DNA from: Cryptomeria japonica
Lineage: Eukaryota; Streptophyta; Pinopsida; Cupressales; Cupressaceae
Direction: 5' to 3'
Length of the DNA: 64,000 nucleotides
NCBI RefSeq assembly: GCF_030272615.1
Contig: NC_081408.1
Span: forward strand, 608,934,173 to 608,998,172
Shown: in pieces, positions 21,335 through 33,840 of the stretch
Layout of the letters: the number at the start of each line of letters is the position of its first letter
Position numbering within the stretch: the first letter of the stretch is position 1
The notes under the pieces: model-generated
The model's database searches: none
Told to the model about the DNA's origin: nothing
The model's input: the letters and a program-made list of their open reading frames with translations, nothing else
Translations under genes and position numbers: made by a program

Positions 21335-24261
21335 TGTTGGCATTTCATGAAGATTGTATCAATGAAGTATAAGTGTTGTCATTGATGTCAATTGTAACCG
21401 GTAATGGAGTTGTATTGCAACCGAACATGATGTAGAGATGCAACCAGTAGTTGAGAAGTGAAGGAAACCGATATTACTATTGTAGCAGTGAGATCAACTG
21501 GTAACCCTTACCTGTTGATATGCCAAACCCTAACCAATGGAGCTTGGTGAATCAGTTGTGTTGATCTATAATTGAATGTTGATCAGAGATAATTATGCCA
21601 TGTATGCATGATGCACGTGATGAGTTTCAAGTTTTTTTGGGCACGTAGAGAACTGTTTTATCTTGGGAATGAACAAGTACATTGCATGAAGTGGAAACCG
21701 CATGATGAGTTACAAGATTCAATGAGCGGTGATCAAGGAGCGATCGAGGTTGTCTAGGACAATGTGCAGATGATTGCTATGTAATCCAACGGTCATGTCT
21801 GAATTGATTTGTTTGTAATCTCTATGAGATCTTAGGTTTTGTGATGTGTTACCGACCTATTGTTTTGTTTATAAGGTCGATGAGTTGTTTTGTAGTAGTG
21901 TTGGCAAATTTTGGTTAAGTGTCAATGTGATTGATTTTCGAACCAGAAGGAGTATCTGCAAAATGTTTGAAGGCAGATAGGAGCATGAATAGGATTTTAT
22001 CAAGCAGAGTAGTGTTATTACTAGGTCAGCAAACACCCTATTGTTCTCTAACAATTACAACAGTTAAATCCCTTACCCAAGTAAGCTTTAATAGGCTTGG
22101 TTTTTTCTAAATCTTCTAACCAGGTGATCCATTAGCTTGGATTTCAAATCCTCTATCTAGGTTACTCCTAACAGGGTATTGCCTTTAACAGGGTATTGTA
22201 GTCAATCCCTTAATCGAGTGGTCCTTAACCGGATTTGTTCCTAACAGGACATTTTTGTAAAGTTTCTAACAAGGCTTGGCTCCTAACAGGGCGAACTTCA
22301 GAAGAGTTCAGAATACTTGTTGGTATTCATCTCCACCATGGTTTTTCCCATTTATGTTTCCACGTCAAAAATCATTGTGTGAAGTGGTGAATGGTTTTTG
22401 TAGTTATGTTTTGATATTGTTAATCTGTTTAACTAGTAAAGCCGATAGTTTTGATACTTAATGTAAGTACAAATCCAATAGCCAACAAGATGAGAGGGGG
22501 GGGTGAATCATACAAACTTAATCTTCCATAAAAACATCAGATTCAACCTCGATAACATATACTTCAGTAATATAACCAAAACTGCTAAACATGCAAACTC
22601 AAAAGCATATAAACATCATAAACCTCATAACACCATATTTAATGTGGAAACCCAAATAGGGAAAACCACTGTGGGATTTCGGACCCACTAAGAAATATAC
22701 TCTTCTAGAGTATGCTCGGTTAAAAGCAAATCCTGTTAAAGATTACAAACACATTGCTAGATGTGACCCGGTTAAGGGATTTCCCTCAGATCTGTTAGGA
22801 TCTTCACCTTGTTAGAAGTGACCTTGTTAAAGGATTTCAAACACTCAATCAGAATGTCACCTTGCTAGAGGGTTTTACAAATAAGACTGTTAAGTCCACT
22901 CGGTTAAGAGATTTTCTGTCACTTCAACAAAATAACAATAATAAAAATCTATCTGCAACTTCACATCTAAAATGCTAAAGCAGATTTTTATTTGCTCAAT
23001 ACAATCTAGACATAGAACTAATCTTGTCCATCTGCTGGGCTTCTATACTCTGTTATTCAAACAGGTCTTCAAGCTTCTATGCTCAGTAATCACTATGTAG
23101 CATCCCTGTGCATACATTTGCCCGCATGCATTGTTTATCAACAGTTCCCTATTTATAAACAATTCGCCAACCGGTTAATCTCCTTGATCACATTTCCCAT
23201 GATCAATCATAGCCATCAAATCTTCAATCTTGTTCAGGTTCAATGTATCCTTCGATCTGAAAAACATTTTACCCCGCCTAGGAACTTGCATACATTTCTT
23301 GGAACTTGTGCAAGGGTAATGCGGTTCAATCTGCGTTGTAGATCTTCATGTCGATTTTCCTTTGCCATAGATTCTTTAACAAACTTCATGCACGGCATAC
23401 CAATCATTTAATCAGTTCCAGCTCATCAGCTTCCTTCATTAAATAACGCATGTAACCATTTAATGTATTTTGTTACAGCTCGGTTACAACTCGGTAAATA
23501 CTAAACTTCACTTGGTAGACATTCCGCCTTCATTAACCGATAGCGATAACCTTAGGGTTTACCGACTAGGTTCTTTGCTCGGTAACATAGTATAGTATTA
23601 ACCTTACAATTTACAACATATGTATGATGTTAAAACAATCTAAACATCATGATCTCATCATTGTCTGACTCGGTAATAGTTGCCCATTGAATACCTTATT
23701 CATCCTCTTATTCATCATATTCTTTCTGTGTCTTTTACCGCCATCTTTATACTCATCAAATCATACTTCTCAAGATATGGCAACATCATACTGAATTAGA
23801 AAATCAATTTCTTGACATCAATGACAAAATAATAATATTAAGACAGTAAACATCATCATCAACAACCTTCTCAATATCCTTATTGAAATGCCAACAATCT
23901 CCCATTGTCTGTTATAATGCCAACAAAAGCCACTTAAATGTGTTAAGATGATCGGAAGTGATCTAAAAAGTGCTATTACTATTGTTAGTAAAGTGTTTTG
24001 ATGTTTCAGTTATATGGTTTGATAGTTTCGGATTTGTTTCAATGTTATATTGGTATTCCAATCAACCGGTAATCTTGACAATGCAATTGAAGTTTATTGT
24101 TCAATGTTCAGTGTTGAACCGATTATTTCAGTGATTGATTTATGAGTTGGGTTTGAGTTTGGTGAAAGTTTAAGATTCTTTTCTAACTACTGATTCACCC
24201 CCCCACCCCCCCCTTCTCGATAGTTGTCTGGATCCTTATTGATTCATCATATCATTAACAA
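21335..24261 (+). mobile_element. LTR in plus orientation, split by a nested LTR
   Basis: The unit starts TGTTGGCATTTC at 21335 and seems to end ATTAACA near 24261, after the C-rich CACCCCCCCACCCCCCCC tract near 24197. Its two parts are 21335-22442 and 23931-24261, about 1.44 kb together. The left part ends in a row of TAACAGGG-type units and a stretch ending in a CACGT-type motif. No internal gag-pol is present. I found no TSD for this outer LTR, so the ends are approximate and it may be a truncated copy. Confidence 0.55.
22443..23925 (-). mobile_element. Nested solo LTR, about 1.48 kb, minus orientation, TSD AAAGC
   Basis: On the minus strand it starts TGTTGGCATTATAAC (23925 downward) and ends near 22443, where the expected CA end reads CG. 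The 5-bp repeat AAAGC lies on both sides, 22438-22442 and 23926-23930. The outer plus-strand LTR resumes after it. Inside are degenerate AACAGG/AACCGAG units and a (C)8 tract near the 3' end, as in the outer LTR, so the two belong to related families. Confidence 0.7.
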
Positions 24262-24997
24262 CCCTATAGGGCAGTGGCAAGGGTGAGGGCAACTTCTCTG
24301 ATGCAAACGATCACGACAATGAATTTGTGGCAACATCAAATCACTAGAGGGAGTGGGATATTGCAATTGCAAATGTATGGTGTTTGAAGGGGTAGGAGTT
24401 AGCATTGTTAGCTAAGTGGTGGACAAATGGGGTCACAATCTAATGGAGGATGAGGATGAGGATGAGCCGCTTCTTAATGTTTTGTTGAAAGCCCATCTAC
24501 ATGCTCAACTTAGTCTTCCATTGACAAGGTTGCTCCTTGCAATGGTGGAGGTTCTAGTATCTTCCTCTTCGTTGAGGACACTTTGGGTTTTCATGAGGAA
24601 GATGTTGCAATGTTACACACCAAGGAGGATGTCTCACCTGAGGAGGAAGATGAAATATTCTTTGATATTCTTTGTCACTACTCACAAGGGCAAGGTCGGC
24701 TAGGAGGATGACTCTATCGTATCTCTATCTTCTCATGTGCGTCGTTGTTTGAGGGATGGTTCAAGGGACCTAGCCCATGCTCTTTAGAGAGATTTTTTTC
24801 TATCCTCTCCCAAGTTCCCAACTAAACATCCATCGAGTGTTGGCAATTTTGAGGCTTCGAATGTGGTTGTGATTGAGCTTTGTGATCCTTCATCTCTAGA
24901 GGCGTTGAAAACCCTCCCTCTTCGAATGTGGAGTCTCCTTTTGTTGGACCTCCTATTGTTTTTGTAGTGCCCCAAACTCCTCTAAGTATTCGTAAGG

Positions 24998-25001
<4 letters not shown>
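24262..25001. other. Unrecognised, possibly transposon-derived
   Basis: Plus-strand frames contain an acidic stretch (DEDEDEPL, near 24450) but no recognisable domain. Frames on the other strand are shadows. Confidence 0.3.

Positions 25002-25055
<54 letters not shown>
25002..25055. repeat. (GA)27 microsatellite
   Basis: Fifty-four uninterrupted bases of GA repeat. The lack of interruptions implies recent expansion compared with the decayed DNA around it. Confidence 0.95.
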
Positions 25056-25057
<2 letters not shown>

Positions 25058-26176
25058 AATTGACTGGCATGCTACCCTCAACATAACTCTTTTAAGGACA
25101 TATTATCCTTCAATTATTGGCATGAAACAATTAATCAAAAGATAGTTGTTCTATCTTCCTCTCTCACAATAAATGTTTAATTTAGATTTTAAGTTGGCAT
25201 TTATTTATTATAGAAATTAAAATAAAATTTAAATATAATTATTATACATTAAATAATTTATTCTGATAAGACAAATAAAAATAAAAATTAACTCTTATGT
25301 CTTTTAATTATTTTTTGTAATTCAAACATATATAATTAAAATTAAAAAAATAACTTAATATAAATTAAAGCTTAAAAGTAGTAGAAGAATTAAAATAAAT
25401 TAAGAACAAGATAGAATATCTAATAAAAGATGTAACATTAAAAAATATTCTTATCAAAAGAAAAATAGTAATAAAAATCTTCAATATATAATTAATCTAC
25501 AATAATAGAAATTTTAATAAACAAATAATTGAAATTAATTTTAATATTTTTTAATTATTATTTGTAATTTTATAAAAAGACAAATAATTAAAATAATTTT
25601 ATAATAATAATTAATCCTTAAAATAAAAATAAAGAGGAATTAGAATAAAGCTAATTCTTTCTTTAAAAAAAAAAATGCTTTCAACTGAAGAATAAAAAAT
25701 AAAAATAAAAAATTGAACATTCTAATAAAAGAATAATATTAAAAGATATTTTGATCAAAATAAGATAATAATGAAATATAGAATTTTTTATGCACATTCT
25801 TTTTCTATTTAATAATATTTAAATATAAAATTTTTATTTTTTTTATCATAAAAAACATAAATTAATATATATTTGAACATAAGGTGACATTAATTCTCTA
25901 ATCTTGCATCCATCTATATTTTTAAACAATTGATTGATAATCAAAACAAATATATGAATTTCTTTGTTCGTGTGTTGTCAATGAATTAAAAAAAAGGTTA
26001 ATTTGTGTCCTATATGTTCACTAAATACAAAATTTTAACTTACAAATAGCAATAATTTTGTAAGAATTTTTTTATTTATTGACAATATAACATATTCCCT
26101 TTTCTATGTGATATCCAATTCTATTGTCCTACTTGGTGAATGTGTGTTGGCACACCATGTGAGTATACTTACCACT
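25056..26176. other. Very AT-rich DNA
   Basis: No gene or defined repeat recognised. Confidence 0.45.
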
Positions 26177-26422
26177 TATAGGGGAGAGGACCCAGTAGTT
26201 GTGCAACCTAACTTCGCGCGTCTCAAAATATTTCAAATCACCTCCAATTTTTTACAGCAGCGTACTTGGCAAGTCCAAAACAGCCCCAAAAAAAGTGAGA
26301 CCAATAGGGCATGCAATGCAGCTGATGTGGCATCACATGATTGGTTACTTTTCACAACAAATGATATATTTCATTCAATTATTCCTACTTGTCATCTCAA
26401 CTAATGGGTCATTTCCCCTATA
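26177..26422. mobile_element. MITE-like element with about 23-bp terminal inverted repeats
   Basis: The left end reads TATAGGGGAGAGGACCCAG and the right end, on the opposite strand, TATAGGGGAAATGACCCAT; the match continues into TAGTTG on both. About 22 of 25 positions agree. Both ends carry TA, consistent with a TA target duplication as in Tc1/mariner-type MITEs, but TA could be part of the repeat. At 246 bp there is no room for a transposase. The superfamily is uncertain. Confidence 0.65.
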
Positions 26423-27116
26423 GACCAATGATCGAAAATCGAAAAGAGAAAAAAAAAAAGTCTCATTGAAATACTTTCCAAGGAAATCATAATACATCTC
26501 GAGAAGCCTACCAGTCGTTTGAAAGTGGAATGCTTGATATCAAAGAGCTTTTTTATTGTGAATTATGTTAATCTTATCACGAATAAAACTTTGACAAAAT
26601 ATAAACGTAGTTTTGCTTTCCCGTAAATTGTGAGGCTCTCGGTGCTTTATTTTATTTTCTTTCCAACCCACGATTTTGCTAGCATAAATATTTGCCTCGG
26701 AATGATTGTGTTTTTCATTGGAACCCTCTTTATTAAGGAAAATATTTCCGTCTGAGAAGCAACACCATAGAAATTGCAAAACCTTAAAAATATACCATAT
26801 ATGGGAGCACTATAAACTTCTCTGCATAGAAATTTCCATTTACAATGTCTACAACTTTGGGAAACATCAAACATTGAAACAATAAAAGTTCTCAAAAATA
26901 ATTTAGTGTAAAGGGATTGTGCAAAAGCCCAATTGCCTTCCTCTGTTAAAACTGCAAATATAAAGAATACCTAACAACTCCAAAATAAAACGAATTAATT
27001 AACTTCATAACTCCTATGTTCTAAAATTAACTGATGCTTCCACGAAGAAATTGTTAAATAGTTATTTTTTTCCTGACCTTACAACTACAGCATCTCCAAA
27101 GAGCGTAAATTGTCGA
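26423..27116. other. Intergenic; nothing recognised
   Basis: Short frames only. Confidence 0.4.
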
Positions 27117-27618
27117 CTCTGGGCAGGATATTTATTATCTGAGCAGAATTGCCCTAAGATTTTCAATTTAGGTGACCTCCCCCAAAAGACAAGGTAAAGG
27201 ACGAGTCCAGTACACACATCGATTAATTTCACTCATGGATCTTAATGAACAAAATGATGATTTTTTTGAATGTAAAAAGGATAAAGTACTTTTGATAACT
27301 CCGTAGTCATACAAAAATGTAAATATTATCTTAAGAACATTTCAAGGGAAGCATTGCCCATGATCTTCGCCTCTGGGCAGGATATTATTATCCGGACAAA
27401 ATTGCCACAGATTTTCATTCGGGTGACCTCCTCAACAGAACGGAAAAGGAAAATGTTAAGTCCACTACACAAATAATTTCACCTATATATCTGTATGGAT
27501 AAAATGAAAGGTGATTATTAAATGTTAAAAGGATGAACTGCATTTGATAACTGCATAGTTTTACAAAATATATGTGTTTATCTTGAAAACATTTCAAGGG
27601 AAGCATTGCCCACAATTT
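27117..27618. repeat. Two-copy tandem repeat, unit about 250 bp
   Basis: CTCTGGGCAGGATAT occurs at 27117 and 27370, and CATTTCAAGGGAAGCATTGC near 27340 and 27590, in matching order with GGTGACCTCC, AGTCCA.TACACA and TTTGATAACT.C between. Copies differ by many substitutions and small indels. Confidence 0.8.
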
Positions 27619-28782
27619 TCCACGTTTACAAATAAGTTTTTCAATCTAGTTATACTGAAGCCAACTGCCAAACTTTATTCATACTTCTGCTCAGAGTCTT
27701 CAGAAGCTAACCACCCTTCAGTTGACACAATGAAATGTTGATATACGTTCAAGAAGAAAACAAATTCACGCTGTTTTAAGATGTGCATTAGACATTGGCC
27801 CCATTTCCTGCTTAGTTTTCATGGCAGATTATAGGTCTGCCATCAAGATTTCCATTTGAGCAAAGTTTGCCTAAATGCAAAATCTGAACTAAAAGAATTC
27901 TAACTATTGTTGTAGTATGATGTGTATTAAACATTGTCCTGATTACCTCCTGGCTTTCCAAGCAGATAATAAGCCTATCATAAGGCTATCTATAGGAATT
28001 ATGTAGCCCGACTCTTGAAGAAGCCACAAGGCTTCTTAATTCATTATTTTTGGTATGCCAAAACCTCCCAGATCGCATAGCAAACCAAAATAGCTTTGTT
28101 ATGCATTTTTTTTTGTATTGAATCAAACCTGATTCTCCAAAATGATGGAACACAACCACTTTGTGCGTTCTTACCTGGAGTTTAGTATCTTAAGACATGG
28201 ACTGAAAAATGTAAGTACAACCAAATAGCTTCTTTATGTACACTTTTTGTTGTTCTGAATCACCCCTAACTTTCCAAATGGAAAAGCACATCCAAATGAC
28301 ACTTTTCTACATAACCTTCTGAAATGACACGCTGCACCAAAATGCCTTCTTAATTCAACATATTCATTTGATATGTTGAATTAGGTTCCAAACAAGTGTC
28401 AAATTTCATAGTAAATCCAAGATCCATACTTTAGATACTGTACAAGAACAATGAATTGAAAAACTAAATACCCATAGCTTTCAGCATCAATTCCTTGTTT
28501 GGCCATCTAAAGGATAGACTGGAACTCGAAGCACACCCAAGTAATATCTTATGCATCCCTTCTGTTATGCGTATCACACATCCTGCCAAAAAAGACAAAT
28601 TATAGTGAAATGTCTTCTTTTGGTACATCAAAATGGATTCCAAATCAACCTCAATTTTCATGGACATGTGATGGACCAAATCATTTGTGCTCGGTAATTA
28701 TGTACAGAAAAAAACTAGATGACAATAGCTTTTAGCATCATTTTGTTATTATAAAAAAATGTTGAAGAGTTTTCTTGACACT
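27619..28782. other. Intergenic, with diverged internal repetition
   Basis: Phrases like CCAAAATGCCTTCTTAATT and AACCAAATAGCTTCTTTATG recur between about 28000 and 28640, suggesting an old tandem array too diverged to delimit. No gene found. Confidence 0.35.
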
Positions 28783-29224
28783 CTATGAACCATAGCAGCA
28801 TTAATCGTTTGGAGAATTAATCGGCAAATCAGAAGTATAAAAAAATTCTGAAAAAATCGGATTTACCAAAAACGTATAAATTTGCAAAAAAAAAAAAATC
28901 AGAAACTATTTTTTTTTAAATTTAAGAGCATTTCCATAGCATAGAGATATTGTAAGCAAATAAAATAGAGACTCCAAAATATGAATTATAGAAAATAGAT
29001 CATATTGTTGAATACATTGCAGTTTGCACAAAATATACCATAACATATTTTAATAACTAAATGGTGATAGTTGTCAAAATGTCAATAACAATATAGTTTG
29101 CGACTTTGTACAAAATCAACCTATAAACTAAGTACAAAGTTCCAAAAAGTCAAATGTAGCCAATAACATGCTAGAGGGCAGAAGGCCCTAATGATGAAGC
29201 TCCTAAGTTAGAGCTTGTCCTAAT

Positions 29225-31480
29225 TCATTCAACCCATTCAGGATCCATGTTGGCCTGCCCCATGATTTCAAAATCATCAGGCTCAAGCAAAGTAACATCA
29301 TCATCATCAGCAATCCAATCAAACTCAGGATCTATCTCATCGAGGTCAATTGGCTCATCTTCCTCAATAGTTACTATTTTTGCCCATATAGAAATTAGTC
29401 TTTACCTTACAAGTGAAAAACACAATGAATACAGTTTCAACTATTTGCAAGTATATTTCAATATTTTTACCTTGAGCTTTCTTTAGCTTCAGGCGGAAGT
29501 TGTGGTGAACAAACACCAAGTCATTCATCTGTTGTTGTGTTAAGCGGTTGTGTTTCTTAGAATGTATGCGATCAAAAACATTCCGATTACACTCACAAGC
29601 AAATGAGCTACATGGTTGGGTCAAAATGCACACTGCCATCCACCTAAGGTTTTTGCATTCGTCACCAAAACAAGTCCACCATTGAGCTAGAAAACACATT
29701 ATATGGAGATGATATTGTAAGAACATCTTAAAATCTTAACAAACTTAATGACCATTTTGGCAAAATAAAGAGACTATCAAAAGTTTATAGAGTCTACCTG
29801 GTTGGAAGGTCTTTCTACCTTCCCTGGCAGCCCTAGAAGAGAGAACCCCTAGCTTGCTTATAAATTTTCATCTCCGACATAGCTGCATTAAATTTATCCT
29901 AATTTAGAAACATTTTGTCAATGCACTTGAAGAAGCCTTGTTTGATCTCAGCATCAATATCCATAAATGGAGTCTTGTAGAATAACGATGGATTGAGAAA
30001 GTATCATGCAGCATAGAGAGAAGAGTGCATCTGTCCATCCCATCTCTCATCAATTATGTCCCACAACGTCATATACCTCTCCTTGTGATTTTCTAATCTA
30101 CTCCTCATCACCTCCTTGGACCTATCCATGGCCTCATACAAATATCCCATGGGGGATTTTTCCCCATCCACTAGTTTCAAAACTTTTACTAGAGGCTTTG
30201 AAAATTCTAAAATTTGTTCAATCGATTCCCAAAAACTGGTACTCTGCCACTGCTATGCCATTTGATTGACTTGTGAAGCCAAACTCCATCCACTCAACTG
30301 AAACAAACCTTCGTCTCAATTTACTTTTTTGTTCACAGTCCTTGTAATGCAAGGAAGTGTGTTGCAAATCTTGTCACCCATGGTCGAACTAGCTCCTTAA
30401 TTCATATAAAAGAGCGCATTATAGACAAAATCCTTGTGTGATTATAAATAAATTTGGTAACCTAGTGAGCCTTTTGCATCGCCTCCTTAGCCCATTCAAT
30501 TTTTCCAATGTCCTCTAGGGTTAGATCAAGGCAATGTGTTGCACATGGTGTAAAAAATATAGGGGGGTATTTATCTGTCAGAAGTCTCCCAGCAACAACA
30601 CAGGCAGAAGCATTGTATGTGATAAATTGAACCACATTTTGTGGCCCTACATCATTAACTACCATGTCATACAACTCGAACAATGCAACTGCAGATTTCA
30701 TATATCAAATGCATCCAAATTTTTCAAAAAAATAGTGCCAATCTCACAAGAGACAAGGAAATGAGGGTTTGGTTCCTTCTATCTGTCCATCCATCTGACA
30801 TAATGTTACAACCACTAACAATCCACTGTAACCAATGCTCTTTAACATCTTCAACATCTCGTATTGCATCTTTGAGCATACCAACCTTCAGTGACTCATA
30901 AGATGGGGCTTGAAACCCAGGACCTGCAATTGCAATTGCATCTACCATAGCTTGTCAATATGGAGATCTAGAAGCATGGAATGACAAACTAAAGTACCAA
31001 AAATTACCAATTGCCTTCTTTTCTTGTTCATGGACGGTTTTCTTATATCATGTACTCTCCAAAGTGGTTTGTGATCCTGGTGTAGTACTAGGCTAGAAGA
31101 AATCATTAATGTTTCCTCCACCTGTGTTTGGTCCACGTTGTAGAAGGTGCTGACCTAGATTCCCTAAAAACCCCATCTTCACCATCCTCACCCAAACGAT
31201 TCATCCTAGCATCTGCAAAAGTAGAACCTATTTCAACCCCAGATCTCACCTATTTGACCTTACTCTCAGCAATCCCATCAAGAAATTGCTTTGGTTAATA
31301 CGAGACATTTGCAGGGCATTGTTTGCAAATCTTGGTGTTATTTCCTCGTTCTTTTGACAAATGTCATTTGAAACGATAAATTCCACCACTGATCTCATTT
31401 AGACACCAATTGCATTTAACCTTTGTGCTACCAGCAATAGGTGTGCAATGTGTCCACACAAAGTCTTTCAAACGCAGCAT
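29225..31480 (-). pseudogene. hAT transposase (BED finger, DUF659, C-terminal dimerisation), inactivated
   Basis: From ATG 31478-31480 the frame begins MLRLKDFVWTHC and contains a BED-type zinc finger (KCNWCLNEISGGIYRFK, a stop, HLSKERGN, then CKQCP). DUF659 follows at about 30950-30460 with GPGFQAPSYESLK, MSDGWTDRRNQTLI and FFTPCATHCLDLTLEDIGK. The conserved Asp after VVQFIT is Tyr. Weakly preserved middle sequence leads to GEKSPMGYLYEAMDRSKEV near 30130. The C-terminal dimerisation region is at 29690-29475 (CNRNVFDRIHSKKHNRL). Likely introns lie at about 29693-29799 and 29376-29470, with GT...AG borders. An acidic tail ends at TGA 29225-29227. Several stops and at least one frameshift near 30710 make it non-functional. 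Confidence 0.88.
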
Positions 31481-32195
31481 TGTGATCAAGAATCAATTCT
31501 GCAAAAGCACTTTAATTCAGCCTTTCAGCATTTCAATGCCACTACATCTATACAAATTCAGCTTCCTACTTTTAAACAGGAAATTGATGATTTAGAAATT
31601 GGCTGAATACTAAACAAGAAAATGCAATGATGATTGATAAAATCATAAGAACCTGAATAAGCAGCTAGTTTCTACAGGTTTGGCTTGAAATTGTATGATT
31701 GAGAGATGAACGTATCATACTTCCATTAACAAATATTTGTTAATGAGCAACCTAGATGAATGTGAAACAATATATTTGTTTAAATAATCAATCTTATAGT
31801 ATGATACATTTATACCAAGATTGGTACTTCTAGCACTATAATTCTCTTTTATAATAGGTAACCAATTTGATATTAATTCTGGTCTTTAATTAACAGAGGG
31901 TCTGATTCAAATCCCCTCAAAGATAATTGTTATGCAGTGAATCTGCTAGTACATTCTAGATGATTCTACAATACAACTTGCTTTTTAAATGACAAGGTTT
32001 ATGGTTATTGATTACAGACTTACAGTTACACAGCTCCAACAAACAAAATACAAGTTAGCTCACTACCTAATGCCAACAAAACATAACAAGTCGCCTACAA
32101 TAAGACATTATTAATCCAACAATCTACAATCTTAGTCTCTGTCAATTGATGGAAAATATTAGAAAAAACATATCCACTTCATCCCTCAATTTTGT

Positions 32196-32343
32196 TAAAT
32201 AACTAAGATTACCAGCAAAACAATACAAGGCATTACCGTGAATGAAATATATTTCTTCCAGCCATTCTTTAAATAACTAAGATTACCAGTAAAGCAATAC
32301 AAGGCATTACCGTGAATGAAATATATTTCTTCCAGCCATTCTA
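32196..32343. repeat. Tandem duplication, 74-bp unit, two copies
   Basis: TAAATAACTAAGATTACCAG begins each copy (32196, 32270). The copies are almost identical, so this is a recent local duplication inside the hAT element. Confidence 0.9.
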
Positions 32344-32713
32344 GTATTATTGACCCAATTTCACAGCTCTACACTTTGGAATTTGAATGGATGCTTAAGT
32401 CATCGCATTGGATGGATTTCAAGTTGAATGGTCTAGTTGCTTGATGGAGTAGCGGAAAAAACCCACAAACTGCAAAAGGTTATTTATTTCTTTTGTTAGG
32501 TTTTAGCCTTACAAACATACCCTTTGCTAGCCTAATAAAGACTAAAGCTCTGAAATGATTTTCTTTACAAGTCTTCCTAAAGCTCTAAAATGATCTTTGG
32601 CCCTGGATAGGCCCCCACGAATCCACAAATGAGACTCTTTTCTTTAAGGTGTCACACAGTCTTCTAAGGATATGGTTGTGTATGAGACTATTTGTGTGTA
32701 TGGTAGTGTATAA

Positions 32714-32845
32714 CACACAAACATACAGACATACACAAACATACGTATAAGACACAAACATACAGACATACACAAACATACGTATAAGACACAAACATAC
32801 AGACATACACAACCATACACGAACATAAAGACATACAAACATATA
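32714..32845. repeat. 37-bp minisatellite, about 2.8 copies, then decay
   Basis: Units of ACACAAACATACAGACATAC plus a CGTATAAG-containing part repeat every 37 bases; the last copy drifts into simple CATA-type sequence. The cysteine- and valine-rich frames across it are artefacts of the repeat. Confidence 0.9.
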
Positions 32846-33660
32846 TTGCAAAAAAGAAAGAACAGTAAAAAAAGCTTAAGAAGCCTACCTCAACTAATTC
32901 ACAGAATTTGAAATCGCTGGTGAAGCCTCTATCACGCAACCAAAAATTACTTCATATTCACTTTGACTTCGACTTCGTTCTCCTCTGCAACAAGCTGAAT
33001 GAATAACCTGCTGCCGCACGATGTGATAATTAGCAAATGTCATAGACTTTTTAGGGTTTCCACGGCAGTTTTGTCTTTTGCAGGCTTTGCGAGATTTTCA
33101 CCCGATTAAACATGCGTTTTTCCATGATTAAAACACGAAATAATCGTTGAAAATCAGTGAAAATCATTGACCAATTAATTCCAATTTTTGGGGGAAAAAA
33201 TCGGCTCCAGTGACGATTCCCGATTAATCGGGTATGAATGCAGTTTATTGCTTCAATGCTATGAACCAATTTATATAGTCCATGCCTGTGGAATAAACTT
33301 CAATAGAATGACTATATCCTTAAACCTGGCATGACTGTGAATTCCACTTTGAGCCTACCAATGCTACTATCAACATTAGCATGCCCAGAATTTTTGGCAA
33401 CGTATGTTTTAAAAACAAAGATGTTGCTTTTGCCAAAACCAATCTACCAACTAATCTTATGCATTATGTCCCTGTGAAATAAATATGACATTTGAATCAA
33501 TGCCTTCTCGCTTGTGAAACCCAACATGACTGAAACTTGAAACCCATATAGGACCTTCCATGCTACCATATGCACCATCATGACCATAATTTCCAGCATC
33601 CATTCCTCCTCAGAAAATAGCAATATTGCTCTTTCTAAACATAATCCTACCAGCTTCTCA

Positions 33661-33840
33661 ATGCATTTTGTGATTGTGAGATAAGCTTGTCAAGGCATTT
33701 TGTAATTGTGAGATAAGCTTGTCAATGGACCAGTCTTCCCAACCCACTTTGTGATTCTGAGATAAGCTTGTCAATGGCATTTTGTGATTGTGAAATAAGC
33801 TTGTCAAGGCATTTTGTGACTGAGATATGTCAATGGACCA
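33661..33840. repeat. Short tandem array of GATAAGCTTGTCAA-type units
   Basis: Five units with TTTTGTGATTGTGAGATAAG and CTTGTCAA alternate over 180 bases, with a larger period visible because TGGACCAGTCTTCCC appears twice (about 33727 and 33834). A long minus-strand frame crosses the array and continues to 34068 but matches no family I know. Confidence 0.75.

Larger units (their letters stand above)
28793..33258 (-). mobile_element. Degenerate hAT-family DNA transposon
   Basis: A 10-bp direct repeat, CTATGAACCA, lies at 28783-28792 and 33259-33268; hAT insertions normally duplicate 8 bp. Just inside both ends are clusters of ATTAATCG: left at about 28801 and 28817, right around 33110-33230 including CCCGATTAATCGGG. 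Such subterminal repeats are typical transposase-binding sites in hAT elements. The terminal inverted repeats themselves are poor, so exact ends are uncertain. The transposase pseudogene occupies 29225-31480 on the minus strand; the rest is non-coding and holds a 74-bp duplication and a 37-bp minisatellite. Confidence 0.5.

Noticed and set aside
21335-24261. Complete LTR retrotransposon with facing LTRs as a pair
   Set aside because: The two LTRs are in opposite orientation, no internal domain separates them, and the AAAGC repeat supports nesting.
24822-25070. 82-codon minus-strand frame with a Ser-Leu run
   Set aside because: The run is the translation of the (GA)27 microsatellite.
32585-32939. 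Cys/Val/Tyr-rich minus-strand frames
   Set aside because: Produced by the 37-bp minisatellite, which reads open in all three frames.
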